Shown: in pieces, positions 41,690 through 49,976 of the stretch
Layout: every line of letters begins with the position of its first letter
Numbering within the stretch: the stretch's first letter is position 1
Assembly (NCBI GenBank): GCA_035765775.1
Contig: DASTWV010000034.1
Location: 1-63,943, forward strand
Origin: Actinomycetota bacterium
GTDB taxonomy: Bacteria > Actinomycetota > CADDZG01 > JAHWKV01 > JAOPZY01
Reading direction: 5' to 3'
Length of the DNA: 63,943 bases
Translations under genes and position numbers: made by a program
Notes under the pieces: model-generated
The model's input: the letters and a program-made list of their open reading frames with translations, nothing else
The model's database searches: none
What the model was told of the DNA's origin: nothing

Positions 41690-42241
41690 TCAGAGCGCGG
41701 GCCCGGCCTGGGCGGTCGTCGCCATGGCCGGGACCGGCTGCTGGGCGGGCTGCTGGGCGGTGGGGGCGGCAGCCGGTGCCGCGTTGTTGGCCCCGCCCGG
41801 GAACGAGGCGCCCGCCAGGTTGGCGACCTGGCCCGCCTCGGCGGTCGGTGCCTGCCGGCCGACGGCGGCCTCCTGGGCCTTGCCGTTCTCCCGGGCGGAC
41901 GGGGTCACCTTGACCGTGGCGAAGCGCAGAGAGGCGGCCACCTCCTCGGCCTGGATGTCGATGGCGGTGCGCTTGGAGTGGTCCTCGGTCTCGTACTGGC
42001 GGGACTGCAGGCGCCCGGAGACCACTACGTGGTTGCCCTTGCGGAGGGACTCGGCGACGTTCTCGGCGAGCTTGCCCCAGGCGTTGGCGTTGACGAAGTC
42101 GGTGGCTTCCACGCGCTCCCCGGCCCGGTTGAAGTACGACCGGTTGACCGCCAGGGAGAAGTTGGCGACGGCCTGGCCCTGGGGCGTGTAGCGCAGTTCG
42201 GGGTCGCGGGTGAGGTTGCCGGCGATGCTGACGTTGTTCAT
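41690..42241 (-). CDS. ssb: Single-stranded DNA-binding protein with an atypical tail
   Basis: 183 residues with GAGGAG before ATG 42241. OB fold: MNNVSIAGNLTRDPELRYTP, AVANFSLAVN, FVNANAWGKLAENVAES, KGNHVVVSGRLQSRQYE. The C-terminal 70 residues are Gln/Ala/Pro-rich and end in TAQAGPAL, without the acidic DDDIPF-type tip that recruits partners in most bacterial SSBs. Instead, VANLAGASFP at 139-148 matches the motif of its operon neighbours. Role: coating transferred or replicating single strands. Confidence 0.9.
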   Translation of the reverse strand: MNNVSIAGNLTRDPELRYTPQGQAVANFSLAVNRSYFNRAGERVEATDFVNANAWGKLAENVAESLRKGNHVVVSGRLQSRQYETEDHSKRTAIDIQAEEVAASLRFATVKVTPSARENGKAQEAAVGRQAPTAEAGQVANLAGASFPGGANNAAPAAAPTAQQPAQQPVPAMATTAQAGPAL

Positions 42242-42314
42242 GGATTTCTCCTCGTGTCGTAGATGTCGATCAAACGATGTGTGCAGTTGCTGTCTTCGAC
42301 CCGTACCTCAGGCG

Positions 42315-44081
42315 TCACTCCATAGGCGCCTCCTCGCTCAGCCAGTCGGGGTAGGGGATGAAGGAGGCAGAGTCGGATACGGGGTCCGCGGCGGAACCAG
42401 GCTCGAAGCGGGCGATGCTCGCCCGCACGGCCTCGGCGTGGGGCCCGGCCATCCAGGGCTGGGCGGCGACCAGCACGGGACGGGCGCCGGACATCAGCAC
42501 GAGGGCCCGCCCGGGTGGCAGGGCGCCCAGCGACGCGACGTCGAAGACCTCTTCCCGGTGGTGCGCCAGGGAGGTGGACGGCCCCATGCGGTAGCTGTGC
42601 GAGCGGCTGCGCATCGGGCGGTCCCACTGTCCGCACAGGTCCGAGAGCGACTTCAAGAACTCGGTGTCGGCGACACCCCCGCCGTAGACCCGGAGGTTCA
42701 CGGCACCCCACATTGCCCGCATGCCGTGCTGGCCCCAGGCACGGATCCCCTGGGACCAGGACTGCAGGATGATCACCAGCACGATGGCGCGGCTGCCGTA
42801 GTGGGAGACGATGTTGGGCAGCTGGTGCCAGCGGCAGATGTTGGCGGCCTCGTCGAGGATCGCGGTGAGCGGCACCGGCAGGCGGCCGCCCGGGAAGGTG
42901 GAGGCTCGCTCCTCGGCGGCCTCGAGGACCGCCGCGGTCAAAGCGGTGGTCAGCGGGGCGCTGGAGCCCTCCCCCTCCCGGCTGATCGAATACAGGGTGG
43001 CGTTGGCGCCCTCGACGAAGGCGTGGGGGTCGAAGGCGGGCCGAAAGCCGCCCGGGTCGGCGATCCAGGCGAGCACGTCGGGGTCGGCGGCCCAGGCGAT
43101 GAAGGTGGCGGCGGTGCCGTAGACACCGGCCCGCTGCTTCTCGGGGAGGCGCTGGGTCATCGTGAGGCCCCGGTGCCAGATCCAGTCGCCGTACTCGGCG
43201 AGCAGCTCCCGCGGCATGTCGTCGTCGGGGTTGGCGACCCATTCGTACACGTCGGTGATCGGCCGGCGGCCCCGGGCGGCGGCGAGCAGGAGCATGGAGA
43301 GCAGCTCCTGGCCGGCCCGGTCGAAGTACGGGTCCGGGCGGGCATCCGCGTCCCGGCCGGAGGTCGCCCAGATGGTTGCCAGCTGGCGGGCGGTGCGGAC
43401 GTTGGTGACGTAGCTGAGGGGGTCCCACCACCAGGTGGGCTGGCCGCCGGCGAGGGCCTGCGGGTCGAACAGCCAGATCGGGCCCCGATCGGGGCTCTCC
43501 CGCACCCCGCGGGTGGCGTCGACGATGTCCCTCTTGTTCGAGGTCACCACCACGGCGCCGGGGGCGGCCAATACCGCCGGTATCGCGGTCGAGGTGGTCT
43601 TGCCGGTGCGGGTGCCGGCGATGTGGATGACCTGGTCCTCCCAGGTTGCCCGCACCAGCTGGCGGCCGCCCGGCAGGACCTTGCCGATCGGCAGGCCGGG
43701 GGCGCAATACAGGTGGGCGGGCGGCTTGGTCGTGTAGCGGGCGATCTCCTGGGAGCGGGTGAGGTGCAGCGCCCGGCGGTCGACGTGGGTGGGGGGCTTG
43801 CGGCGGGCGAGCGCGCTGATCACCCAGACGCCGATCGACACGGCAAGGGTGCCCAGGACCGCGGCGTAGCCCGAGGCGGCGCCCGTCCAGGCGAAGCGGC
43901 CCCTCGCCAGCTGGGCGACGAAGACGATCGGGTTGGCGGTCGGCCGGGGGCTATGCGCGAAGACCGCGGCGAGATGGGCGGCCCCCATGGCGACGCCGAC
44001 GGCGACGGCCATCAGGGCGGCGATGGCGCAGGCGGCGATCTCCTGGTCGGTTGCGACGGTGGTGCCGTGGGAGGAGTTCAT
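42315..44081 (-). CDS. VirD4/TraG-type coupling protein
   Basis: 588 residues. Two N-terminal membrane segments (about 17-42 and 70-92), Walker A GTRTGKTT at 156-163, Walker B LTAILDEAANI, and the TraG/VirD4 C-terminal motifs (IVLVIILQSWSQ; NLRVYGGGVADTEFL). It couples the relaxosome to the secretion channel and powers transfer. It overlaps the VirB4-like gene by four bases. The dispersed palindrome lies just after the Walker A codons. Confidence 0.9.
   Translation of the reverse strand: MNSSHGTTVATDQEIAACAIAALMAVAVGVAMGAAHLAAVFAHSPRPTANPIVFVAQLARGRFAWTGAASGYAAVLGTLAVSIGVWVISALARRKPPTHVDRRALHLTRSQEIARYTTKPPAHLYCAPGLPIGKVLPGGRQLVRATWEDQVIHIAGTRTGKTTSTAIPAVLAAPGAVVVTSNKRDIVDATRGVRESPDRGPIWLFDPQALAGGQPTWWWDPLSYVTNVRTARQLATIWATSGRDADARPDPYFDRAGQELLSMLLLAAARGRRPITDVYEWVANPDDDMPRELLAEYGDWIWHRGLTMTQRLPEKQRAGVYGTAATFIAWAADPDVLAWIADPGGFRPAFDPHAFVEGANATLYSISREGEGSSAPLTTALTAAVLEAAEERASTFPGGRLPVPLTAILDEAANICRWHQLPNIVSHYGSRAIVLVIILQSWSQGIRAWGQHGMRAMWGAVNLRVYGGGVADTEFLKSLSDLCGQWDRPMRSRSHSYRMGPSTSLAHHREEVFDVASLGALPPGRALVLMSGARPVLVAAQPWMAGPHAEAVRASIARFEPGSAADPVSDSASFIPYPDWLSEEAPME
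43570..43584. promoter_or_regulatory. Dispersed palindrome, copy in the coupling-protein gene
   Basis: AATACCGCCGGTATC: identical to the exact copies except for the first base, with a perfect 13-bp palindromic core. It is the third near-exact occurrence on the circle and lies far from any promoter. Confidence 0.5.
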
Positions 44082-45529
44082 GAGGACTCCCAGCGCTGGT
44101 TGGTATCGTTCAGGGCGAGCTCACGGGGGGTGAGCGCGACGCGGACAGGGATGCCCGGGCGGCCGCCGACTTTGATCAGGAAATGGCCGCGTCCGGGCGG
44201 GGCGACGTGGCGCTCGCCGGCGGTGTCCCAGGAGGGCGGGGAGGACCAGCCCGTCACCAACTCGGCTTCGGCGTCGGAGAAGCCGATGACTTGGCGGAGG
44301 TCGGCGATCTCGGCTGGCGGGACCGCTCCGACGATCTTCAGGGCGACGCGCTCGACGAAGCCCTTGGCTCGCAGCGCGTCCGCAGGGTCGGGGAAGGCGA
44401 GGAAGTCACTGACGCTGTGGGTGATGAGCAGCGTTCCGGTGCCGAGCGAGCGGTCCAGCCGGGTGAGCGCGTCGATGCGGGCGACCATGCCGGCGGCGCC
44501 GCTGCGCAGCACCCGCCAGAGCTCGTCCATCACCACCAGCCAGTTGCGCCGGGGCTGCAGGCCGGCCTCGGCGAGGGCGTGGGCAGCGGCAATGGCGCCG
44601 AAGCCCTCGGCCCAGGTGGCGAGCAGGGTGGCGGCCACCAGACGCTCGTCGGACTCGGCGATGCCCGAGATGTCGACACAGAACGGCACGGTGAGGTCGA
44701 GCTCGACCGTGGTGCGCTGGGCAAAAGACCGTCCCAGGGCGCCGTCGGTCAGCGCCCGAACGGACAGCTGGAGAGGGTCGACGGCAGCCCGGTAGCGGGG
44801 GTCCTCACCCCGCTCCAGCGTCAGAGCCCGCACCGGCTCGGGACCCTCCTCCAGGAGGGCGACGAGGTCGTGGAGGGTGGCATGCCCGGGGGGCAGCCGG
44901 TCGTCGAGGATGCTCAGGCACAGCGAGAGCACGGCCTCCTCGATGTCGAGGACCTGGCCGCGCCGGTTGAGGGCGATGAGCGCGCAGAGCACGTTCAGCC
45001 GGCGGCCGAGGATGTCGGCGGTGAGCTTGGCCCGGGCCTGGCCGGCCAGGCGGGCGGTGGCGGCGAGCCCGGCGCCGGGGTCGAGGATGTTCAGGCAGCC
45101 TTGCCCCCGGCCGAGCTTGACCACCTTGCCGCCCAGCGCCTCGATGAGGGGGACGTGCTCGCCCTTGAGGTCTCCGATGACGAACGGGTTGACCCCGAAG
45201 GCGGCCAGCCCCAGCTGCATGCGCCGGGCGACGGTCGACTTGCCGAAGCCCGGCAGGGCGATCAGCAGCCCGCTCGGGTTGGGGATCAGGCCGGCCCGCA
45301 GGAAGTGGCTGATCGGATCGCAGCACACCGTCTCGCCGGTATGCAGGTGCTGTCCGAGCGGCACGCCCATGCGGGGCGCCCCGGCGCCGACCGCGTAGGG
45401 CCATAGCCCGCATGCCTGCACGGTGGTGGCGCGGAACTCCAGGGCAGGCTCCACCAGGTGGGTGCTGCCCTGGGCCCGGCCAGCCCACCCGCGCCGTCCC
45501 GGGGTCGGGGGGGAGGTGGCACCCGCCAT
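44078..45529 (-). CDS. VirB4-like conjugation ATPase
   Basis: 483 residues. Walker A LPGFGKST at 92-99, Walker B NWLVVMDELWRVL, and LLITHSVSDFLAFPDPADAL. The order matches VirB4/TraC-type ATPases of actinobacterial systems, which are shorter than VirB4 (about 800) because the N-terminal part is supplied by the separate SCO6880-like protein upstream. It overlaps the coupling-protein gene (ATGA). Confidence 0.85.
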   Translation of the reverse strand: MAGATSPPTPGRRGWAGRAQGSTHLVEPALEFRATTVQACGLWPYAVGAGAPRMGVPLGQHLHTGETVCCDPISHFLRAGLIPNPSGLLIALPGFGKSTVARRMQLGLAAFGVNPFVIGDLKGEHVPLIEALGGKVVKLGRGQGCLNILDPGAGLAATARLAGQARAKLTADILGRRLNVLCALIALNRRGQVLDIEEAVLSLCLSILDDRLPPGHATLHDLVALLEEGPEPVRALTLERGEDPRYRAAVDPLQLSVRALTDGALGRSFAQRTTVELDLTVPFCVDISGIAESDERLVAATLLATWAEGFGAIAAAHALAEAGLQPRRNWLVVMDELWRVLRSGAAGMVARIDALTRLDRSLGTGTLLITHSVSDFLAFPDPADALRAKGFVERVALKIVGAVPPAEIADLRQVIGFSDAEAELVTGWSSPPSWDTAGERHVAPPGRGHFLIKVGGRPGIPVRVALTPRELALNDTNQRWESS

Positions 45530-47050
45530 TTAGAGCAGCTCCTTGAACTCGGTGGGGATGCGGGTGTGGGCCGGCAGCACGAGCCCCAGGGGCAGGGCGG
45601 CGAGGAACGTGGTCGCCTGGCTGCGCCACGCCCGGCGGATGGTGAGCCGGCTGGCGGTGGCCAGTCCGTCCACCGCCGCCTCGGCGAGGGCGAGTGCCTC
45701 TCCGGTGGCATCGGGAGTGCGACGGCGCCGCACGGTGGCGGTGACGACCAGGCCGAAGCGCACGAGGCCTGCGCCCCGGGCGTGCTCGGCCTCCCCCTGC
45801 TGGGCCGCCCTGAGCTTGCCGAGCTCGGCGGCGTGCGGGATCTTGACCGAGTTGGCGCTGAACAGTGCGTCGCGGTGGTCCCGCTGTACCAGCGTGGCCG
45901 CCTGGCCGGGGCTGTAGGGCCGGAACAGGATCGTCACCCGCTTGCGGTCGACGTCGGGGTGGGGCGCGAGCACCGGTACCAGGACGTTGCACGGCACAGG
46001 CCCCTGGGGTGGGGCGGTCATCGCCCAGCTGACCGAGACGGCGCCGTCGTGGTGCAGCTCGCCCACGGTCTCGTCGAAGCTGACCGGCCCGCAGTCCTCC
46101 CAGGCCACCGACCCGGGCCCGGCCGCCTCGACGTCGCCGGCGGAGGTTGGGTCGTAGGCCGTGCGGATGGCGCCGGCGAGCTCCGCGACCGTCATCGGCC
46201 GGGCGGCGCCGGCGCCGGTTGCCTGCAGGGCGAGGCACACGCCAGGCAACCGACGGCCGACCTCGGCGGCCATGGCGGTCAGGGGTCGACGGCGGCCGGT
46301 GGCCCGGGGCGTGCAGGTCCAGGTGAGGGCGATGCGGGCGGTGGTGATCGCGGCGGTCAGCGGGTAGCTGCGGGCGATGTCCGCCATGACCACCTGGGCG
46401 AGCTGGGGCGCGGAGATGCTGACGTTCTGGTTCAGCTCGCTGGCCAGTCGGCCGCCGGGATCGGGGGCGGTCTCGATCGTCACCGAGGCGGCCACCAGCG
46501 AGGAGTCCTGGCCGAGCACCCGGAGGAACTCTCCCCAGCTGGCCACCCAGTGGTCGATCGTCGCGTCGTCGACGAGGCTGGCACCCTCCGGGCATGCCTG
46601 GATGACTGCGGTCACGTGGTGGGCGTGGGGGTGGTGCAGCAGGGCGAAGGGGTGGCCAGCGCTGTCCAACTGATCGGTGGCGGTGATGGCAGCCGCCAGA
46701 CCAGGGAGGGACCAGCGCCCCGTCGGCACCCGACCGGTGGGGCCGGCGCGGTACAGGGTCTGTCCACCGTGGTGGGCGACCCGCCAGCTTGCCCGGGCGG
46801 TGACCCCCTGGAGCAGGCTGCGGTGGTGACGGTCGGTCAGCACCAGCGGGGCGATCAGCGCGGTGGCGCCGAGAGCCGTCAACAGGGCCAGCCTGAGGCT
46901 GAACGCCAGGCAGGCGATCACGCCGACCGCGGCGATGAAGAAGAGCACGGTCGGAGCGAGGCCGAGCTTGCCCAGGCCGGGTCGGCCGGGCGTGCGCCAG
47001 CCGCCATAGGTGCGGAACTCGGGTGCTGGCGCGGTTGTGCTGGTGGTCAT
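45530..47050 (-). CDS. SCO6880-family conjugation protein
   Basis: 506 residues from ATG 47050. Two membrane helices near the N-terminus (APTVLFFIAAVGVIACLAF; LALLTALGATALIAPLVL), then a soluble domain with VRFGLVVTATVR and TRIPTEFKEL at the end. This matches SCO6880-type proteins, which correspond to the N-terminal module of VirB4 and precede the ATPase gene. It is the membrane-anchored partner of the ATPase. Confidence 0.8.
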   Translation of the reverse strand: MTTSTTAPAPEFRTYGGWRTPGRPGLGKLGLAPTVLFFIAAVGVIACLAFSLRLALLTALGATALIAPLVLTDRHHRSLLQGVTARASWRVAHHGGQTLYRAGPTGRVPTGRWSLPGLAAAITATDQLDSAGHPFALLHHPHAHHVTAVIQACPEGASLVDDATIDHWVASWGEFLRVLGQDSSLVAASVTIETAPDPGGRLASELNQNVSISAPQLAQVVMADIARSYPLTAAITTARIALTWTCTPRATGRRRPLTAMAAEVGRRLPGVCLALQATGAGAARPMTVAELAGAIRTAYDPTSAGDVEAAGPGSVAWEDCGPVSFDETVGELHHDGAVSVSWAMTAPPQGPVPCNVLVPVLAPHPDVDRKRVTILFRPYSPGQAATLVQRDHRDALFSANSVKIPHAAELGKLRAAQQGEAEHARGAGLVRFGLVVTATVRRRRTPDATGEALALAEAAVDGLATASRLTIRRAWRSQATTFLAALPLGLVLPAHTRIPTEFKELL

Positions 47051-48267
47051 CGGGCGTGCTCCTCTCCGGTGGCGTTGGTGGCGGCCCTGCTGGCGGTCGA
47101 CAAGAGGTGGCCCGCCACCGAGGCGGCGGCAGCGACGGGTGCTGCGGGGCCGGCCGCTGCTGCCCCTGCCGCACCTGCTGCGGTGTTGGCGGAACCCGCC
47201 GCGGATCCGGGGGCGGGTGCCGCGCCGCTGCCAGCCGGGCCGGAGCCCGGGGGTGGCCCCGAGCCACCTGCGGTGGGAGCCGAACCGCTGGGGCTGGCGC
47301 TGTCCGGCTGGCCGCCGCCGCCAGCGGTACCGCTGAGGCCGCCGAATCCGCGGCCGCTGAGCGCCACGGCGCCGGTGGCCAGGACGGCGGCACCGGCGGC
47401 CACCTTGCCTGCGGACACGCCGCCGATGGCCGAGACCGCGGGCACCGCCAGTCGCATGAGGGCGGGCAGGGCCAGCACCGCCATCACGAAGAGCATCACG
47501 CCCTCGACGGTGGCCAGCCCGCTGCTGTCCTGCGAGAGGCTGAGGCGTAGCGCAGCGGCGTAGACAATGGAGGCGACCGGCTTGAAGAGCACGAAGGCCG
47601 CGAGCCAGCCCGTGGTCTTCTGGAACCAGGCCTTGCCCTGCTCGCTTCCGCTGGTGGCGGCAGCCAGGGGCCAGGTCCCGCCTAGGACGACGATCAGGCC
47701 CGCCCGGGCGATGAGCAGGAAGATCTGGATGAGGCTTGCGAGGATCGCGATGACCGCCAGGATCAGCAGGAGGCCGGCGGCGGGCAAGGCGGCGCTGGAC
47801 AGAACGACGAGATGGCCGAAGTTGCCGGTCGTCGGCGTGGCGGCGTTGAGGATCCAGGTCGAGAAGGCATCGCCGGCTTTGAGGGCGACGTCGAGCAGGG
47901 CCAGCCCGCCGCCGCTGATCACCACCAGGCGGAACAGGGCTGCCGCGATCTCCTTGCCCGGTTCCACTCGCTGCTGCCAGGCCATGCGGACGGCGGCGGA
48001 GATGACCGCGACGGCGCCGGCGACGGTGGTGACGGGCATGAGCATCCCCTGCAGCCAGGAAGCGGTGCCGCCCGACACACCCGGCGTGGCGATGTTCGTC
48101 CAGCCGGTCACGACGTACTTCACGGACTGGTTGGCCGCGTCGGCCATGGCTCCGGAGATCGCTGAGAGGACGCTCGAGGAGGCCGCGTTGGCGACGCCGC
48201 CTGCCAGCGTCGACGCGACGGGGCACAGCCCTAGGGTGATCACGTCGGTCGCAGCCGAGCAGCTCAT
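47047..48267 (-). CDS. VirB6/TrbL-like polytopic channel protein
   Basis: 406 residues from ATG 48267 (ATGA with the upstream gene). About six hydrophobic segments between residues 70 and 310, including LLLILAVIAILASLIQIFLL, IVVLGGTWPLAAA, WLAAFVLFKPVASIVYAAAL and VMLFVMAVLALPALMRL. A long Gly/Ala/Pro/Ser-rich tail follows. Topology and context match VirB6-type inner-membrane channel components of type IV secretion. Confidence 0.78.
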   Translation of the reverse strand: MSCSAATDVITLGLCPVASTLAGGVANAASSSVLSAISGAMADAANQSVKYVVTGWTNIATPGVSGGTASWLQGMLMPVTTVAGAVAVISAAVRMAWQQRVEPGKEIAAALFRLVVISGGGLALLDVALKAGDAFSTWILNAATPTTGNFGHLVVLSSAALPAAGLLLILAVIAILASLIQIFLLIARAGLIVVLGGTWPLAAATSGSEQGKAWFQKTTGWLAAFVLFKPVASIVYAAALRLSLSQDSSGLATVEGVMLFVMAVLALPALMRLAVPAVSAIGGVSAGKVAAGAAVLATGAVALSGRGFGGLSGTAGGGGQPDSASPSGSAPTAGGSGPPPGSGPAGSGAAPAPGSAAGSANTAAGAAGAAAAGPAAPVAAAASVAGHLLSTASRAATNATGEEHAR

Positions 48268-49019
48268 GGTTGCTCCCACACGACGTAGCCGACCAGGTTC
48301 GCCACCGCGCTCTGGGGCGAGGTGAGGCTGTTGACGCCGACCGGCACCAGGTGCCAGTCGCCACTCGTCCAGGCCAGGGTGGTGGCTGCCGCATAGAGCG
48401 TGCCGGCCTGGGTCCGGTAGACCAGGTCCACCACCGCCTGCCCCGGCGAATAGCTGAGGAGGTCGAAGCCGGCGACCTCGGCGAAGGCCTGGCCGGGATC
48501 GCTGGCGGTATCGGCCTGGGCCAGGGCGGTGGCGACCTGGGCCTTGATTGTGTCGGTGGTCGAGCTCGGGGCGAGGGCGGCCGCGGCAGCCGGCCAGCTG
48601 GCGGCGGTGGCGTCGGCCACCTGCTCCTGCAGGCGGACGGCAGCGATCAGCGCCCCCTCGGGGTCGTGGGCGAAGCAGCTGCTCGCCGTGGCGGTGACCT
48701 GGGCCGGCCCGGCGGTGGGGGATGCCGGCGCCAGTGCCCCGTCAATGACCGACCAGGTCGTATCCGAAGGTGCGCTGGTGAGGCTCGTATGGCGGGTGTC
48801 CGCCAGGGCGGGGCAGGCGTCGGTCTGCCCGGTCGCGGTGGCGGAGGGCGCCGGCTCGGCCAGGCTCGCTGCCTGGTTCAGGGCTCGGGCCCGCGGGCTT
48901 GGGCTGAGCACGAGCCATGCCGCCAGGACCGGGACCGCAGCAAGGACGACGACGGAGGTGATCAGCCAGGGGGAGAACCTGGTGCCGGCGCGGGTGCGGG
49001 AGCGGGAGCGCAACGGCAT
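48264..49019 (-). CDS. Membrane-anchored conjugation protein
   Basis: 251 residues: a basic N-terminus (RSRSRTRAGTRFSP), one transmembrane helix (WLITSVVVLAAVPVLAAWLVL), then an extracytoplasmic alpha/beta domain ending WHLVPVGVNSLTSPQSAVAN. It has the layout of small VirB8/TcpC-like proteins (NTF2-like fold outside the membrane), but no diagnostic motif was recognised. One-base and four-base junctions join it to its neighbours. Confidence 0.65.
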   Translation of the reverse strand: MPLRSRSRTRAGTRFSPWLITSVVVLAAVPVLAAWLVLSPSPRARALNQAASLAEPAPSATATGQTDACPALADTRHTSLTSAPSDTTWSVIDGALAPASPTAGPAQVTATASSCFAHDPEGALIAAVRLQEQVADATAASWPAAAAALAPSSTTDTIKAQVATALAQADTASDPGQAFAEVAGFDLLSYSPGQAVVDLVYRTQAGTLYAAATTLAWTSGDWHLVPVGVNSLTSPQSAVANLVGYVVWEQP

Positions 49020-49324
49020 CAGGCGAAGGCCCCGACGATCGTGGCCGAGGCCCCGATGATGATCGTGGCGAGGATGGCCAGGGTGATGCCCCGGGTGTGC
49101 TCGCCGAGGCCGCCCCCACCACTGCGGTGGGAGATAGCCATGGCCACGGCGGCGCCGATCAAACCCATGATCGTGCCGCCGAAGCCGCCGTATTTGAACC
49201 AGGCGAGCAGGGTGTTGAGCTTGGCGACGACGTCGCTGGGCAGGGGGGCACCGCCGTTGCCGGTCGGGACGGTCTGAGCCGGGAATCCGGCGAGGTGCTG
49301 CATGAGTGCGACCAGGCTGTGCAT
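49019..49324 (-). CDS. VirB2/TrbC-like pilin subunit
   Basis: 101 residues with AAGGAG upstream of ATG 49324. Two hydrophobic helices (WFKYGGFGGTIMGLIGAAVAMAI and GITLAILATIIIGASATIVGAF) separated by a short polar, Gly-rich loop. The size and hairpin topology fit conjugative pilin or channel subunits. No obvious signal peptide is present. Confidence 0.65.
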   Translation of the reverse strand: MHSLVALMQHLAGFPAQTVPTGNGGAPLPSDVVAKLNTLLAWFKYGGFGGTIMGLIGAAVAMAISHRSGGGGLGEHTRGITLAILATIIIGASATIVGAFA

Positions 49325-49352
49325 GGTGGACGTGCTCCTTCGGTGGGGACGG

Positions 49353-49976
49353 TCAGGACACCTGCGCGACCCGCCAGGCTCCTCCCGGACCTGGTCGGGA
49401 AAGGGTGAGGAACTCGATGTCGAGGAAGGCCGTCCCCACCCAGCCGTTGCCGGCGTGGGGGGTGACGGTCACCGCGAAGGACCGGTAGGCGGTGGTGGCG
49501 GTGTCTTGGGGTGCGCCGGAGTCATGGGTCTGGACGACCTGGGCGGTGGTCGTGGCGTGGTGGGCCTGCCACAAGCTGAAGGTCGTGGCGGGCAGTGTCT
49601 GGCCGCTAGGCGCGATCTCGGCGGCCAGGAAGGGGGTCATCAGCCCGGTAAGGCGGGCCTCCGCGGCGGCTTCGCTCGGAACGACCGCGGTGTCAAAGGT
49701 CCAGCTGTCCCGAGCGAACACCGCTGCGACGGCGGTTGGGTCCGTAGGATCGACACCAGCGAGCAGTCCCTGGGCGCCGGGAGCCACCGGAGCGTCAGCG
49801 ACAGGAGGCACGGCCTGCGGCTGGGGGGTCGGGGCGGTCCGGCCAGACGGGATAGGTCCGGGGCTCTCCGGCGCCTCGGCGTCACGGCGTTGCGGCGAGC
49901 GGCAGGCGGACAGGGCCGACAGGCCGAGGCTCAGTGCCACGACCAGCGCCCCAGCTTGCTGACGCCGGGGGTTCAC
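49353..49976 (-). CDS. Lipoprotein of the conjugation operon
   Basis: 207 residues. Signal sequence with lipobox LSAC at 22-25 (ALVVALSLGLSALSAC). After a Pro-rich linker, an NTF2/TcpC-like domain (DPTAVAAVFARDSWTFD; RSFAVTVTPHAGNGWV). In Gram-positive conjugation, such proteins scaffold the channel outside the membrane. It overlaps the hydrolase gene by four bases. Confidence 0.72.
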   Translation of the reverse strand: MNPRRQQAGALVVALSLGLSALSACRSPQRRDAEAPESPGPIPSGRTAPTPQPQAVPPVADAPVAPGAQGLLAGVDPTDPTAVAAVFARDSWTFDTAVVPSEAAAEARLTGLMTPFLAAEIAPSGQTLPATTFSLWQAHHATTTAQVVQTHDSGAPQDTATTAYRSFAVTVTPHAGNGWVGTAFLDIEFLTLSRPGPGGAWRVAQVS

